From Mycocentrospora acerina (taxonomy: Eukaryota; Ascomycota; Dothideomycetes; Pleosporales), in the NCBI GenBank assembly GCA_022701365.1, contig JAKUHH010000389.1, forward strand, positions 558,001-622,000: 64,000 nt of DNA, given 5' to 3'. Below the pieces are notes generated by a model, which worked only from the letters and a program-made list of their open reading frames with translations, made no database searches and was not told the origin of the DNA. Made by a program: the position numbers and the translations under genes. Below, in pieces: positions 1 through 10,933 of this stretch; within the stretch, counting starts at the first letter, position 1; every line of letters starts with the position of its first letter.

Positions 1-217
1 TTCTTCTCCGACCAAATGGTATAACGCACAATCTTGAACTACGTATTTTGAAGTGTTTTTTCAGTTCTTTTTTTAATGTCATCTTTTGGCCATGGACAGT
101 ATTCCACTCCATTCTTTCAAACAGGATTGCGAGATTAAAAAGCTAAAACTCAAAGCCGTCTGTCTGTCTCAGACGAAAAACATCCAGCGAATCTAGCATA
201 TCCTGCGTCGCCGATTT

Positions 218-616
218 TTAGAACGAGGGACTAGATGTGGAGGCATCCATTTTCGCCCCATTCATTTCGCCCCATTGAAGATAGCCATCTGGCTTAAACA
301 TCTTGAGTACATTATGACGGATGGGGCTAGGACCATTTTTTATCACAGCAAGGAACATGCGGACATGAACAATATCGTACTCCCTAACTAGTTGCGCAGG
401 TAAGCTCCCATCAATTGCGTCTAGTGTAGTCAAATGCGTACTTGTAAGGAGGTCCGGTCTGTAAGGGAAGTATGTGCCTGAGATATCAAAGCCGTCGAAC
501 AGTGTGTGCCTTAGCAGTGTATAGCTCAATGAACTATTGAAAAATATAAGCCATGTGATATAATTAAAGCAACCAATTAGACAGATGCATGAGGGGATAT
601 ATCGTCTTGGATGCAC
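218..616 (-). pseudogene. Remnant of a LaeA/UMTA-like SAM-dependent methyltransferase
   Basis: The 132-codon reading frame carries the middle of a fungal class I methyltransferase. The stretch DGFDISGTYFP is followed by YDIVHVRMFLAVIKN and then LKMFKPDGYLQWGEMN, matching the order substrate-pocket start, the YDxVHxR strand and the KPGGYLQWxE strand of the family. The N-terminal glycine motif that binds S-adenosylmethionine is not in this frame, and I found no convincing exon for it between 617 and 1020. The C-terminal part is also missing: the frame closes at 218 and the remaining 217 bases are AT-rich. I infer a decayed or truncated gene; an intact multi-exon gene running off the window edge is possible. 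The family assignment is fairly secure, the pseudogene status less so. Confidence 0.5.
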
Positions 617-1628
617 CTATTACCACAGCCTAAACTAGCGGTTCTAGTCGGATCTTTATTAGAAATTCTGGTGTGCAAATCAAATTCTCAAGAGTGAACA
701 CGATGAAAAATTACTAACACAGTCCAACTGATTCTATCAAGTGTGACTAGCTCAATACATTGCTTCATCAAATCCGGGTCTTCCTCCAATTGCTGTGCTG
801 GTTGCCGTTTTTTAAAAGAACCTCGAAAAGCTCTTCAAGTCCAAGAAATTCGGTGATTTAGTTACGAATCAAGATTTTACGTGGATAGAGGTTCAATTGT
901 TTCCACACTAACTCTTAATGTGGTACGTCGCGATGGCGATGAGGATGTAGTTGAAAGGTAATGAGTTTACGGGGCCAAGAGAACAATGGCTCCTTATGGA
1001 AAGTCTTCAAGTCACTAGGACAGTTCAAGAATAATCAAGGCAAGAGGATGCAGTACCATTTCCATGTATTGTGGCGGGAAAGTCAACTTGGCTGGTAGGC
1101 AGGTGGATCATGTTTGCTTCTGGACACGAGATGGGAATCACGTATATGAGCCAAGGATCGCGAAAGTTAATCGGGCATAGTGATGCTCGCCGCCAGATCT
1201 CGATTGGTCTACTCACTTGTCGGCAGCTTCCAGAGATCTTGTCACGAAACCTGCTTGCCGTTTATTTCTCACATGCAACATGTAGTGTGGAGGCGTTGCG
1301 CTTGAAGATGGAGTCTGCGATCTGGTCCAATGACGTAGGAAAAAGATATTTTGTACGAGCTTTTGTGTATGTGTGTTGATTGGACGACAGCCTTGAAAAC
1401 AGATGATTCAGCGCGGTTTCGGTAGCTGTGCAGCCCTTGCATATCACTAGCGCAGCGATCATCATATCGACGTCATTCACGCGACACAGTGGAGGTAACG
1501 CGTTTGTTGCAGTGAGCAGTTGTTTAAAGCTTCAATTGCCCCAATTCACATCCTGTCCACACTTTCACATTCATCGTTTCCCTTCATCGATTGTATTCCT
1601 CAATTGACAAAGTTACATTCATATCACA
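617..1628. other. Intergenic, no supported gene
   Basis: Short frames here on both strands overlap one another and show no recognisable motif. An ACGCGT hexamer lies near 1498 and a pyrimidine-rich leader runs from about 1540 to the start codon at 1629, so the last 150 bases are probably the promoter and leader of the downstream mitochondrial gene. Confidence 0.5.
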
Positions 1629-2870
1629 ATGTTTTCAAGACAAGCAACTCAAAATGCCCGCTTTGCGGCTCGCTGTGCACGTCGCCCAGCTGCACGAGCA
1701 GCGAATCCAAACTTTCGCACACAACAACCACGCTTTCAATCCACTGCCTCAGAACAAGCTGCTAGTACTGCATCTCCTGCAGTAATTGGCGCTCTGACTG
1801 GATCTATCGCCACGCTCACAGTGGGATATATTGCCTACCGACAGTCGGGCGCCCACCAGCTTGTACAGGCCTCCAAAACCACCAAGGAATACGTCAACAC
1901 TGCAACAAAGAAGATCAAGGAGTCTACACCAGAGCCCAACGAAGCATTGGAATGGCTGCGTAATGCTGCTCAGAGTTATGCAGCTTTTATTCCTGGAGCA
2001 AAAGGATACGTCGACTCTGCCTTCAACGACCTCGATGCCATCCGTGCTAAGCATGGTGATGAGGTTGACGCTATTGTCCGAGAGGCCTACGAAGATATGC
2101 GCAAGGTTCTGGGTAACGGTGACCTAAGCCTCGTGACTGCACACAAGACTTGGGACGTCATCACCAAGCACCTTGCTCGCGTAAGCGATCTCGCTGGCGA
2201 CGCCTCGCAACAAATTATGGACAATCACCCGCAGCTGAAGGAGCAGCTTGGTGGTAACTGGGATAAGCTGAAGGAGCTGGGAGATAATTACGGTCCCGAG
2301 GTCAAGAAGGAAGTTGACAGGACATGGGAACAGATCAGTGATATTGTCAAGACTGGTCTGAGCGCTGAGAACATTGCCAAGATCAAGAAGGTCATCAATG
2401 AGAAGGTTGAGAAAGCCCAACAACTCGGTGACAAGGCATGGCAGAAGGGCCTCGAGCAGGCTAAACCATATCTTGACAAGAACCCTCAGGTCAAGAAAAT
2501 TGTCGAGGAGAATGCTGATGCTCTCAAGCAAGGCAATTTGCAGGAACTGTTCAAGCGCGTCAAGTCTGCTGTTGAGAACGGTGACACTGGCGACCTCGAG
2601 AAGTACGTCAAGGGTGCTGCGAACAAGGTTCAAGATAAGGCTAAGGACAGCGGTATCGGTGATGGGATCGAGAAGCTCCTTGGCGGTATCCCAGGAGGTG
2701 ATCAAATCATTCCCAAGTTGAGTCAGCTGCAGGCAGCTGCCGAGAAGCACGGTGATGAGGCTCAGGGTATTCTCAAGAATGCTGTATCCGAAATCTCTGA
2801 AGTGCTCAAGAAGCACGGAGAAGAGGCACAAAACCTTGCCAAGAAGGCGAAGGATGACGCGAAGAAATGA
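1629..2870 (+). CDS. Mitochondrial membrane protein with long amphipathic-helix tail (unnamed family)
   Basis: A single exon encodes 413 residues. The first 40 residues are rich in Arg, Ala, Ser and Gln with no acidic residue, a classic mitochondrial targeting sequence ending near RFQS. A hydrophobic segment at about 49-70 (PAVIGALTGSIATLTVGYIA) looks like one membrane anchor. The rest is almost entirely charged helix, with many Lys/Glu-rich blocks such as KKVINEKVEKAQQLGDKAW and repeated KHGDEA / KHGEEA units, resembling apolipoprotein or LEA-like amphipathic helices. I infer an inner-membrane-anchored protein facing matrix or intermembrane space. I do not recognise a named family; a MICOS or lipid-associated role would be speculation. 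The start is the first ATG of a frame that is open throughout, and the 5-prime leader is pyrimidine-rich. Confidence 0.85.
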   Translation: MFSRQATQNARFAARCARRPAARAANPNFRTQQPRFQSTASEQAASTASPAVIGALTGSIATLTVGYIAYRQSGAHQLVQASKTTKEYVNTATKKIKESTPEPNEALEWLRNAAQSYAAFIPGAKGYVDSAFNDLDAIRAKHGDEVDAIVREAYEDMRKVLGNGDLSLVTAHKTWDVITKHLARVSDLAGDASQQIMDNHPQLKEQLGGNWDKLKELGDNYGPEVKKEVDRTWEQISDIVKTGLSAENIAKIKKVINEKVEKAQQLGDKAWQKGLEQAKPYLDKNPQVKKIVEENADALKQGNLQELFKRVKSAVENGDTGDLEKYVKGAANKVQDKAKDSGIGDGIEKLLGGIPGGDQIIPKLSQLQAAAEKHGDEAQGILKNAVSEISEVLKKHGEEAQNLAKKAKDDAKK

Positions 2871-3543
2871 GCGGTTGTCAATTGTGCTGTAATCGGATGG
2901 AAACGACATGATATTTTATGACTTGTACTATACTACATTAGTGACTCTAAAAGAGCAAATAATCTAAAGATCCCTCACCCGTACTATCTACTCCCGACTG
3001 TATTGGTAATGAGCTTATTTTTTTACTTGAACATTTTCTACATCATGTAATTACGTTTCCTATTTTGAGTTTCTTCTATGTTGCCAGATCACTATTAACC
3101 ATTTAATACAGCTCTAGATTGGATAGTCTCGCCGAAATCGTTTCTCCACGTTGAAACTATTAATACATATAGGATTAGCTTAATTCTCCATAATCTGATC
3201 GAAAAAGCACCTGAAAATCAGCAGTTGAAATTGGCCAGCATCTCGCGCTTTACATGTTAATAACGGTGGTGAAGGCCAGACATTTTGAGGGACGCTCAGA
3301 GTCCTGAACGCTCAACAGTCGATGTTGCGCCACTGTCGTCTCTCTTCCGTCTCTCTCTCTCTGTTGGTCTCGAATTTTCTGTTCTCCCCTCCATTTCTAA
3401 GTTTCTCATCTGTTTCTTTTTCCTTCGCCTTCATCTTGTCCTCTCGTCTCCGTCGTACTACATCCCCCACGATGGAGTCTAAGAATTCTCTAAAACCCCC
3501 CACCCCCCCAATATAAACTGCTTGCAGAATCAATACCACTTCA

Positions 3544-3906
3544 CTATACAAAGCTACTCAATCTCCCTAAGCTTTTATGTTTTTCCATATAAATTTGTTG
3601 CGACACGTTCATATGCTCATTTGTCGCAATTGCTCGCCGTTGCACACGCTCTTTCGATCTTTTCCAAAATGGGCTTACGGAAGAGGGCGTGAATGGAGAC
3701 TTCAAAAGCTCTATTGTTCTAAATCCGATTTCGTCGGGTAACTGTTTGCTGTGTAGTTGGCCAGGAAACCGGTGAAGGTCGTACTCTTTCAGGAATTGGA
3801 TATCGTAAAGTGCAACGTCTTTCGCCAAGCATAAGATGGCACTTCTGTCGATCAGGCGGGCAAAATCCGTTGATGGCAAGAATATGGGCTTTGTGATCCT
3901 GTGCAA
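3544..3906 (-). CDS. Hypothetical protein or gene fragment, 120 codons
   Basis: The frame encodes a polar, mixed-composition 120-residue protein with a plausible globular segment (DFARLIDRSAILCLAKDVAL) and no repeats. I do not recognise a family. No flanking splice sites or signal peptide support it. It may be one exon of a larger gene, a relic, or chance. The evidence is only composition and length. Confidence 0.25.
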   Translation of the reverse strand: MHRITKPIFLPSTDFARLIDRSAILCLAKDVALYDIQFLKEYDLHRFPGQLHSKQLPDEIGFRTIELLKSPFTPSSVSPFWKRSKERVQRRAIATNEHMNVSQQIYMEKHKSLGRLSSFV

Positions 3907-4342
3907 TGTACGACGGTAGATGATTTTGCTGAACTACAAGCGATTAAGAAGTCCCGTCTTAGCCCAAGGAACAAGTGGAACAGTGGAAGGGAGCCATCAT
4001 ACTGGATGTGGAGATGTTGAATTTAAAACGAATGTCTTGCTCGAGACACTTTGTAAATTCCTGAATATTGAACTTTTACTTTAGTGCAAGGTTTAGGCGG
4101 CGTAGACCTCAAGCTTCAGTTCACAAAAGACAATACAACTAACCAAGGAAAACAAGATGAGATCTAGCTGCAATACGTGCGATGACATCGTGCTGGTTCC
4201 TTTGCATGTAAGTGTTTTTCCGTGACACTACGACGTCTCGCAGTCATGCCCATGTGTGCATTATGTTCTTGTCCTGAAAACTATAATTGAGCTTGTGATC
4301 AAACTTTCGGGTTTAAGAGAGAAGATTGAAGAAGATCGATGA

Positions 4343-4573
4343 ATGTCATTTACGCACCTTACAAAAGAGGCTGATTATTGGTTTTATGGTGAGAAGCTCT
4401 GGCCACGGAGCTTTGCCCTTGCAACCATTAGCAGTAATTTTGGTGAACCACTAGAAGGCGAAAATGGTACACCTGGCTTAATTGAATACATTTATGCCAA
4501 CCTCACCGGACCCGGTCTTCTGAAAGTATCCATAGGTTGTAGAAACTCCTATTCTAATAGTCCGAGGAGATGA
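4343..4573 (+). CDS. Hypothetical fragment, 76 codons
   Basis: The frame contains a convincing protein-like stretch, with SFALATISSNFGEPLEG followed by TPGLIEYIYANLTGPG, rich in Gly and Pro at turn-like spacing. This suggests descent from a folded domain that I cannot name. The frame is short and there is no clear continuation on either side, so a truncated relic is the likeliest reading. Confidence 0.25.
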   Translation: MSFTHLTKEADYWFYGEKLWPRSFALATISSNFGEPLEGENGTPGLIEYIYANLTGPGLLKVSIGCRNSYSNSPRR

Positions 4574-4992
4574 ATACGTAGCACGGAGAAAGAAGAGACT
4601 TTCATGTTTAATGTGAATATACCAAGTCAACCGGAGCTGGAGCCGATAATATTAGACTTCTAGAGCTGGAATGAAGCAGACCTCATCTGAAGTAATGAAC
4701 TTAAACTCAGAAGCTCGGCAAAATGGAGAGAAATCGGTAAAAAAGTAAATAAAAGTAGTGTTGATGGTACCCTTTCATGAAAATGTAAAAGAAGAGGATT
4801 TAGCCGCGGCGCAGCGCTTGTAGGATGATCTGGGCTATACATGCGAAACTTGGGTGTCGGAATGTTCACTGGTATATTTGAAAAAGAAATTATCTGAACG
4901 TCAAAACCCAGATCTATCGCTTGCAAAATAAATCCTTGATTATCAAATCGATATGAAACTGTAGTAAAGAAGATTAATTTTAAAATTACGCT

Positions 4993-6102
4993 TTAATGCC
5001 TTGAGATCTTATCTACGTTCGCCATCCCTAACCCTGTCTTTGCCACATCTTGCCTAAACTCTGTTTGTTGTGGTTGCGGAGAAGTTTGTGGCGATTCCAA
5101 CTCTGCAGATGCTAAAATAGCGCCGGCTGGCAATTCTGAGTATCTTTGGTTTGAGGATCCTGCCGGGAGTTCTGAGTATCGGGTTTGGAGTGGTAATCCT
5201 TGGCCATCCCCTGGAAGTTCCTGCGGAGTATCCGAAATGTGGGCATATTGTTCGTAGTAGTTGCCTTTGGATGCATGAGGCGAATCAGAGTATGAGTTCG
5301 GATTGGGAGAAGTGTACGTAGGCGGGGCTGATCTGGTTGTTAGCTTGTATACTAAATAAATGCATAAAATATACATACGTGATTGAAGACCGTAGTATGT
5401 GGAGTTTGTAGCACCAGTCTTTTCCTGGCCAGAGGGATGCGCAGCGTCGGTTACTGGAGCAGAAGTATATTGCTGATGTTTACGCTTCTTGTTCCTTCGA
5501 CACAGTACCCATACCAAGATTCCAATGACCAGGGCTATACCGATTCCTCCACCGACTGCAGCGCCAATTACTACGCCGCTGCTCGATCCACCGTTCGAAC
5601 TCGAGGGAGATGTTGATGCTGTGGGGCTAGATGTAGCGCTGGAAGAAACCGCCGTAGATGCGTAAAAGTTAAGTTGTACCGGTTGGCCCATAAATGCGGG
5701 GACTAAGTCTCCTCCAGGACACATCGCACCGGCCGAGCACGCGTTCGACTTGCAGCATCCCCAGAATGTGGAACCAGATGTACAAGTGTAGAAGTCGCTA
5801 CCAGATCCACAACTCGCGTCTGGAAATTTTCCGTACATTGAAGCATTGAAAGCAACCTGGTAGATATTGCCCTGTGGACATCCATTCGTGCATGGGTCGG
5901 AAGCACAACATCCTACAAATTTGGAATCTTTTGCGCAGGTATACCTAACGACGTTAGCATAGTTGTTCCATAAGAGAGAGAGACAAGTGTCTGTTTTAGC
6001 AGCTTTTATGACCCTGAGCTCATAAATGTATACGTACCATGTCCCTCCAGCTGGACAACTGAAGTTCAAGTAATCTTGACGTTTATCGAAATGTGGAGAC
6101 AT
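4993..6102 (-). CDS. Single-pass surface protein with duplicated Cys module (Mid2/WSC-sensor-like)
   Basis: Three exons, 6102-6038, 5944-5379 and 5327-4993, give 321 residues. Intron 1 (5945-6037, 93 bp) has GTACGT, a CTAAC branch and TAG. Intron 2 (5328-5378, 51 bp) has GTATGT, CTAAC and CAG. Both lengths are multiples of three and lack stops. The N-terminal half has two related cysteine units, FVGCCASDPC and FWGCCKSNAC, each followed by more cysteines. A Ser/Thr/Pro-rich stalk (about 118-143), a transmembrane helix (about 145-170), a basic stop-transfer stretch (CRRNKKRK) and a disordered tail with a repeated RYSELPAG unit follow. This layout matches fungal cell-wall stress sensors annotated as Mid2-like. 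No clear signal peptide is present at the N-terminus, so an upstream exon or signal-anchor insertion is possible. Role as a sensor is inference. Confidence 0.75.
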   Translation of the reverse strand: MSPHFDKRQDYLNFSCPAGGTWYVYIYELRVIKAAKTDTCLSLLWNNYANVVRYTCAKDSKFVGCCASDPCTNGCPQGNIYQVAFNASMYGKFPDASCGSGSDFYTCTSGSTFWGCCKSNACSAGAMCPGGDLVPAFMGQPVQLNFYASTAVSSSATSSPTASTSPSSSNGGSSSGVVIGAAVGGGIGIALVIGILVWVLCRRNKKRKHQQYTSAPVTDAAHPSGQEKTGATNSTYYGLQSRMYILCIYLVYKLTTRSAPPTYTSPNPNSYSDSPHASKGNYYEQYAHISDTPQELPGDGQGLPLQTRYSELPAGSSNQRYSELPAGAILASAELESPQTSPQPQQTEFRQDVAKTGLGMANVDKISRH

Positions 6103-9100
6103 ATTGAACCTTCTCCAAAGTTATTCTCCTAAAACGAAGAATATGCGTAGGACCCAGTAGTGTTGTCAAGAGACCATAATATGAGAACGAAGAGGGAGGG
6201 AAGAGGCGGCTGATAAAATGTGACTGACGGGAGCGGCGCAGTCACAGTCTCACCTGCCCCCATCATAGCTGACCGATACTTCGCGTATTCCTTCTAGACC
6301 CAAGTAATGGATCGACAAACCTAATGTCCACCATTGCTGCCCAGAAACTAGCGATGGCGAAGCCACATCAGGCCAATAGTATTATGGCCAGCCTTGCGTG
6401 GCATCCAATCCACATGTCCGCGTCGCGAGAATTAGAACAGCAGCCTGAGGCTGAGTCTTGGACTGCACATAACTGTGATTTTTAATCGGTTCGGATAACC
6501 CGACGAAGCAAATATTCACATTGATTTTCGTTTCCTTGGCGTAAGATTACGCCCCTATGCACAAGTTCGTAGGATTGCCCCAAAATAGCAGGGATACATT
6601 CCTGATCGAGGCCTTTGACAACTGGCCAACTCTGTGGGGTAGTTTTGCCCTACTTGCTTTCTTCCAAATTGCGCCATGCGTCGCGCAACGCATTTGTGGG
6701 GAAGCATATAGGCAGAGTATGTCTTTGTGTTGGGATCGCGAGACAGACGACCCTGGTATCGTTGAGGCCTCGACACGTGGATTTGCTTTGGGGCGGAAGG
6801 CTAAGCAAGAGTGGCGGAGGCTCTGCGTTGTGAGAGAACTATTGAAGGATCTATGTTTGGGAGGCCTTAGACGGTAGGGCAGATGAGATCGCGCAGTGAA
6901 GCGGCACAGCCTCGCTTAGGTTGTGTTGTGACGTTGGTCAGAGAACATAATCACCCTCCGCCCCTCTCTGTAGCGCATGCTTCAACTGACTGACTTTATC
7001 GTGTCGAGTTCTCCAGCGACATCAACGTTAGAATCCTAACAAAATGTTGGCACGATCACTTCGTAACTCTCCAACAAGTTCTTGGCAAGAAGTGTGATAA
7101 ATCACGTGCGCACAGGCCGTTCTGAGAGCTACGCTATGATTGCAAGTGTATGGTCTAACGCAAGACTAAGACATCTAGGACCATAAGAAATTTATGTCTG
7201 CGGCTGAGCTGCACCACACCGCCCAACAGCATGTCCATCCGACCAGTCGCCTGATCGAGCTTTAGTCTTTTCGAAGTTGACAAGGGTTTGTCCCAAGCTG
7301 GTAATTGTGAGAACGGATACATCAATTCTGGCGCCATTGCTTGGAATATATTGTCTTTCACTAAACGGACCCAGTCCTTTTAGAGATCCGAGAGTGCTAG
7401 CGACCGTCACAGGGCGCAGCATCCTTGTTTGCACAGTCTTAATCACAGTCCTGCTCTCGGGAGGAACAGCTACTTCAGACTCTTCCAGCTTTAACATTAA
7501 GAGCGCATGATGTAAGCCTGGAGATGTATACTCCGTGGTTTTATACGAATGTTGTATGTAATAGAGTTATAGTGGTTCCGAGTTTGATTTAAAATTTGAT
7601 CTTAGGCGCATCACGACATACAGTTACACTTCTCTCCTGTTTGGAGTCTCTTCGCGTAAGTTGATATTGCTCGAGTGGAACTATCATAATGAAGTTGTTG
7701 TGTGAAACTGGATGGATTTAATTGGCATGGAGCGATTCATGAATAATTGATGAAATATTGAGCAAAGTATCAGTTGAAAACCCTCAGCACCAAGGTTTTG
7801 TGTTGTTCTCAGTGAAATAAAAGACAGCGAGTTCGGGCATACGACTGGCCTTGCCGCTCAAAGTCCAAGGTTCATTGATAATTATTATTTTCGCGTTCAA
7901 GTCCAATATCGCATTCGTGATCGCACGTCCGAGTCACACGCGTTCGCGGAGGCTCGACAGCATTGCAAATACAACCGTGCCTCCATGATAAGATTTTTCG
8001 TTGAATCCACCCCACACTAGCCGATACTCGATCAATTCTACAACTTCTTCTTAACCTCTCCTTACTTGGCAAGACAGGTATGCCGTTACCCTAAGGCTTT
8101 GTCATCTCCAGGTAGATAGTTAGTCAGTTGGCCTAGCAACCCGTGCAATAACGCAACGTGAACTCTGATTATGGAGTAAATACAAACGAAAAAAAGGAAT
8201 TCCATAATTGCACCAACTCCTCTACTGCCAAGTTTCTTCACAATGAGTGTTCCTATGGGCTTCACCGCATGGATCAAGGTACTAAAAGAGACGCCACACG
8301 GACAAGCCAAGTGAATCGCCCTCCTCGAGTACGAGAACGCGAAATTCAAAGTCCGGAAGGTCCATGATTTCCTCACACGCATCAAGGCGTTTGAACAATG
8401 CAATCAGCGCCTTAATGTGCATCGCGAAGCTGCAGCTACACGACTCCTCAACCTATGCCCTTACACCGAAAAACAAAGCAAAAAACAAGCTCCATCTGCA
8501 TTCGATTAACTTCTGGCCTAACGATTTGATAGCTTGTTGGCCGCGTGTAATGTTTTGGTCACGTCGGTTATCGGCCACTATGAGGGCGAACTGGTAATGT
8601 TGAGTGCTGGAAGTAAGCCTGCGCATATGCTGACGTACGACACAGCAGCACATCGCGCTCGCCACGCTGGTCAATACCACCTAATGACAGGTCTTACTCC
8701 CTTATCTCATCCATGTTCATCAGCTTACGTCTATATAAGTTTACATCTTGCTCGAAATACTCCGTATCCGTTTCAGATTCGCAATTGATAGGTGGTACGT
8801 TGGGCTCTTGCTTTTCCTGTCTATGTTTACCTCAAATGCTCGACTGGATCAGCAGCTTCGTGGAAGACATTCCGGTTGTGTTATCCGGTATTTGAAATGA
8901 TTTGTGCTTACCATTTTCGATCATGCGTATGCTCCGTCAACCACCGGAGGTGGTGGGGCCGTTGGGGCGAAAGTGACTAGCATTTGATTTTACTTCCTAT
9001 TATGCTTCTCAGTTAATTGACTCTTGGATTTTGAAATTTGAGTGGTCCTTTACTCCTATGAGTAAGAATCGGAGAATTGAGGGGGTTGTCAGCATCGTGT

Positions 9101-10032
9101 ACATTTGTGGGATTTGTGCATTTTTATATTCGTAACTGCCTTTGATTGCAGTTTCTGCTTCTCAGGCGTTCGTAAGTTGTGAGAACAGCGCCTTTTTTAT
9201 GCGTCAAATACACACTTCTTCTCTTTCAATACCACGCATATATTGGTGTGTCGCGTTTTATCGCATCGTCGGTGACAGTGGCAACATGTTGAAGCTCTGC
9301 CATTAACCATTCGCTAACAGTCCTTCCAGTTTGTTTGCGTTGACCACAAGACTATTTCACTTCTACATGCCCTTTACCAGTGATCACCTGTTACGCACCA
9401 TATCATGCAGATACCAACTTTACCTTTTCACACATATATCTTCAGGATGAAAGATGTGAAAATAGACTGAAATAAACTAAATCCGAGATGCACCAACATG
9501 ACAAAGACCATTGATGTGACACGAGACAAGACGCAGCGGCTGATGAGAAACACTTTACCAAAGGTAAGAGAGCTGAAGTGTAGCCGAGTCGGCGAGCTTG
9601 AAGTTAAGACGAGAACGAAGGAGCTTAAACACTTGAATCAGTCGTTCGTCAACTTCTTTCGACTAGGAGCGAGTATAGTCCACTCATAAGGATATCGTTC
9701 ACAGCTGATTCAGATCTTGAAGGGCCACCTGAGTAGAGAGCAATGTCATCAGCCTTGAAGCTCGACGACTAACAAATATCATGGTTATCGTCTGCCTTCA
9801 ACCAGTATTACTTGAACGGTCTTTGATAGCTGATATCGATGTCAGTGGCACATACACGCGAGAAGAATTGAACAGATGAGCCGTGATCTAGATTCGTCGG
9901 CCGTTACAGTGAGTTTGTGCATGATTGTGAAAAACAAGCGACCAGTAATTATTTGTAGCCGTTCGAAAATTTCATAGGTCCTGCAAAGTTCTTTTCGCCT
10001 GGAATTCGATTACTCTAAAGATTTTTCAGAGT
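6103..10032. other. Gene-poor interval
   Basis: Nearly 4 kb without a well-supported gene. Frames at 6557-6877 (+) and 7192-7497 (-) are open but have no motif I recognise. The latter has a TATAAAA element about 45 bases upstream of its ATG, which is weak support only. The candidate at 8243-8509 is listed separately. No tRNA, satellite or transposon terminal repeat was seen. Confidence 0.45.
8243..8509 (+). CDS. Possible small two-exon gene (hypothetical)
   Basis: Codons from 8330 to 8506 read as a charged helical segment, including KFKVRKVHDFLTRIKAFEQ and LNVHREAAATRLLNLCPY, with mostly C/G third positions, unlike the flanking DNA. Upstream, ATG at 8243 opens 12 codons ending at AAG 8278. 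A 51 bp intron 8279-8329 (GTACTA donor, pyrimidine-rich CCCTCCTCGAG acceptor) would join them in frame to give 71 residues. Without splicing, a TGA at 8312 interrupts the frame, so a pseudogene remnant is the alternative. I do not recognise the protein. Confidence 0.3.
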
Positions 10033-10933
10033 CTAAAGTTTAGCCTTAACGGGTGCAAAAGTGCTACCCTGCCCACCTCCAAGCGCCGCGACAAGCTCGT
10101 CAACCTTCTGCAGCACCCATGTGCATCCCTCATCGCTGACGAGCCATTTGATAGCCTCCTCAGATCCCGCTTCTGGGTCAGTCTTCCATGTCCCATCATC
10201 CCATGCTTTTCTCAGTCCATAGATGTGGCTCAACACCTGGGGTCCAACACCTTGCTGCGCTCGCAGGCACGTTACCGCGATCAAGCTTGTCGTCACTCTA
10301 CCAACGGTAGCGCCGACTTCGCGTGGAGGATCGGCGAAGAGAGCGCCATATCCGTTGTTTATGATCCATACAGGCAAGTCGGGGTGCGCGTCTCCGAGCT
10401 TAACCTCTAGCTTCTGGTCGAGAGGTCTGTATATAGACTGCCACAGTGCTTCGCCGCGGGAGCTTATCGATTTGATGTTGGACGGATCAGGGTGACGGGT
10501 AGGCTTAGTGTTAAGTGCAGATGCGGTGGATGATGGGAGCGAAGCGCGGAATGTGTTGAGCATGTTGATCGTTCGAGGGATCTGTTTGACATTTTAGTGG
10601 ATGCCATTGATGACCGAGCGCCAAACTTACGCCATTGAATCCTATGCACTTCAAAGCTACCTCACGCATGAATTCAGCTATAGCGACGCTTTCTTCTTGC
10701 GACTTGGCATTGCTTGTGTATTTGTACAGCGCAGCCATTGAGTCGGGCGAGTTCATCGTCATCGTCGCAGCTGTGGAAACGGCTAGCCATGACGGACGGC
10801 CGAGGTTTCGCGCTGTAGCTTCTTTCTCTATCCCACTGTATACGGCCTCAATACGTGATGGGGCAGGTACAGGACCCGGGCGCGAATGGGCCGCGTTTAT
10901 AAGGGATTTGAGAGTTGGTGATAGCTTCGACAT
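10033..10933 (-). CDS. AhpD-like (carboxymuconolactone decarboxylase fold) protein
   Basis: Two exons, 10933-10631 and 10581-10033, encode 283 residues. The 49 bp intron (GTAAGT to CAG) joins GFNG to IPRTINMLN in frame. The protein resembles a widespread fungal family assigned to the AhpD-like superfamily: an N-terminal helical region (SRIEAVYSGIEKEA), a central MREVALKCIGFNG segment, then a second helical half with RGEALWQSIYRPLDQKL and RVTTSLIAVTCLRAQQGVGP. The CxxC redox pair of bacterial AhpD is not evident, so peroxidase activity should not be assumed. I chose the ATG at 10933 (MSKLSP) because family members begin this way; an in-frame ATG at 10969 would add 12 residues. Localisation is unclear, possibly mitochondrial or peroxisomal. 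Function is unknown in the family as far as I know. Confidence 0.75.

Larger units (their letters stand above)
2871..4992. other. AT-rich intergenic region with two weak coding candidates
   Basis: From 2871 to 3280 the DNA is AT-rich and shows nothing coding. A strongly pyrimidine-rich block lies at 3335-3470 and yields spurious Ser/Phe/Leu-rich frames. The two frames listed separately at 3544-3906 and 4343-4573 are the only ones with natural-looking protein composition. Confidence 0.5.

Noticed and set aside
2124..2909. 261-codon antisense frame
   Set aside because: Leu-rich shadow opposite the Lys/Glu-rich mitochondrial protein.
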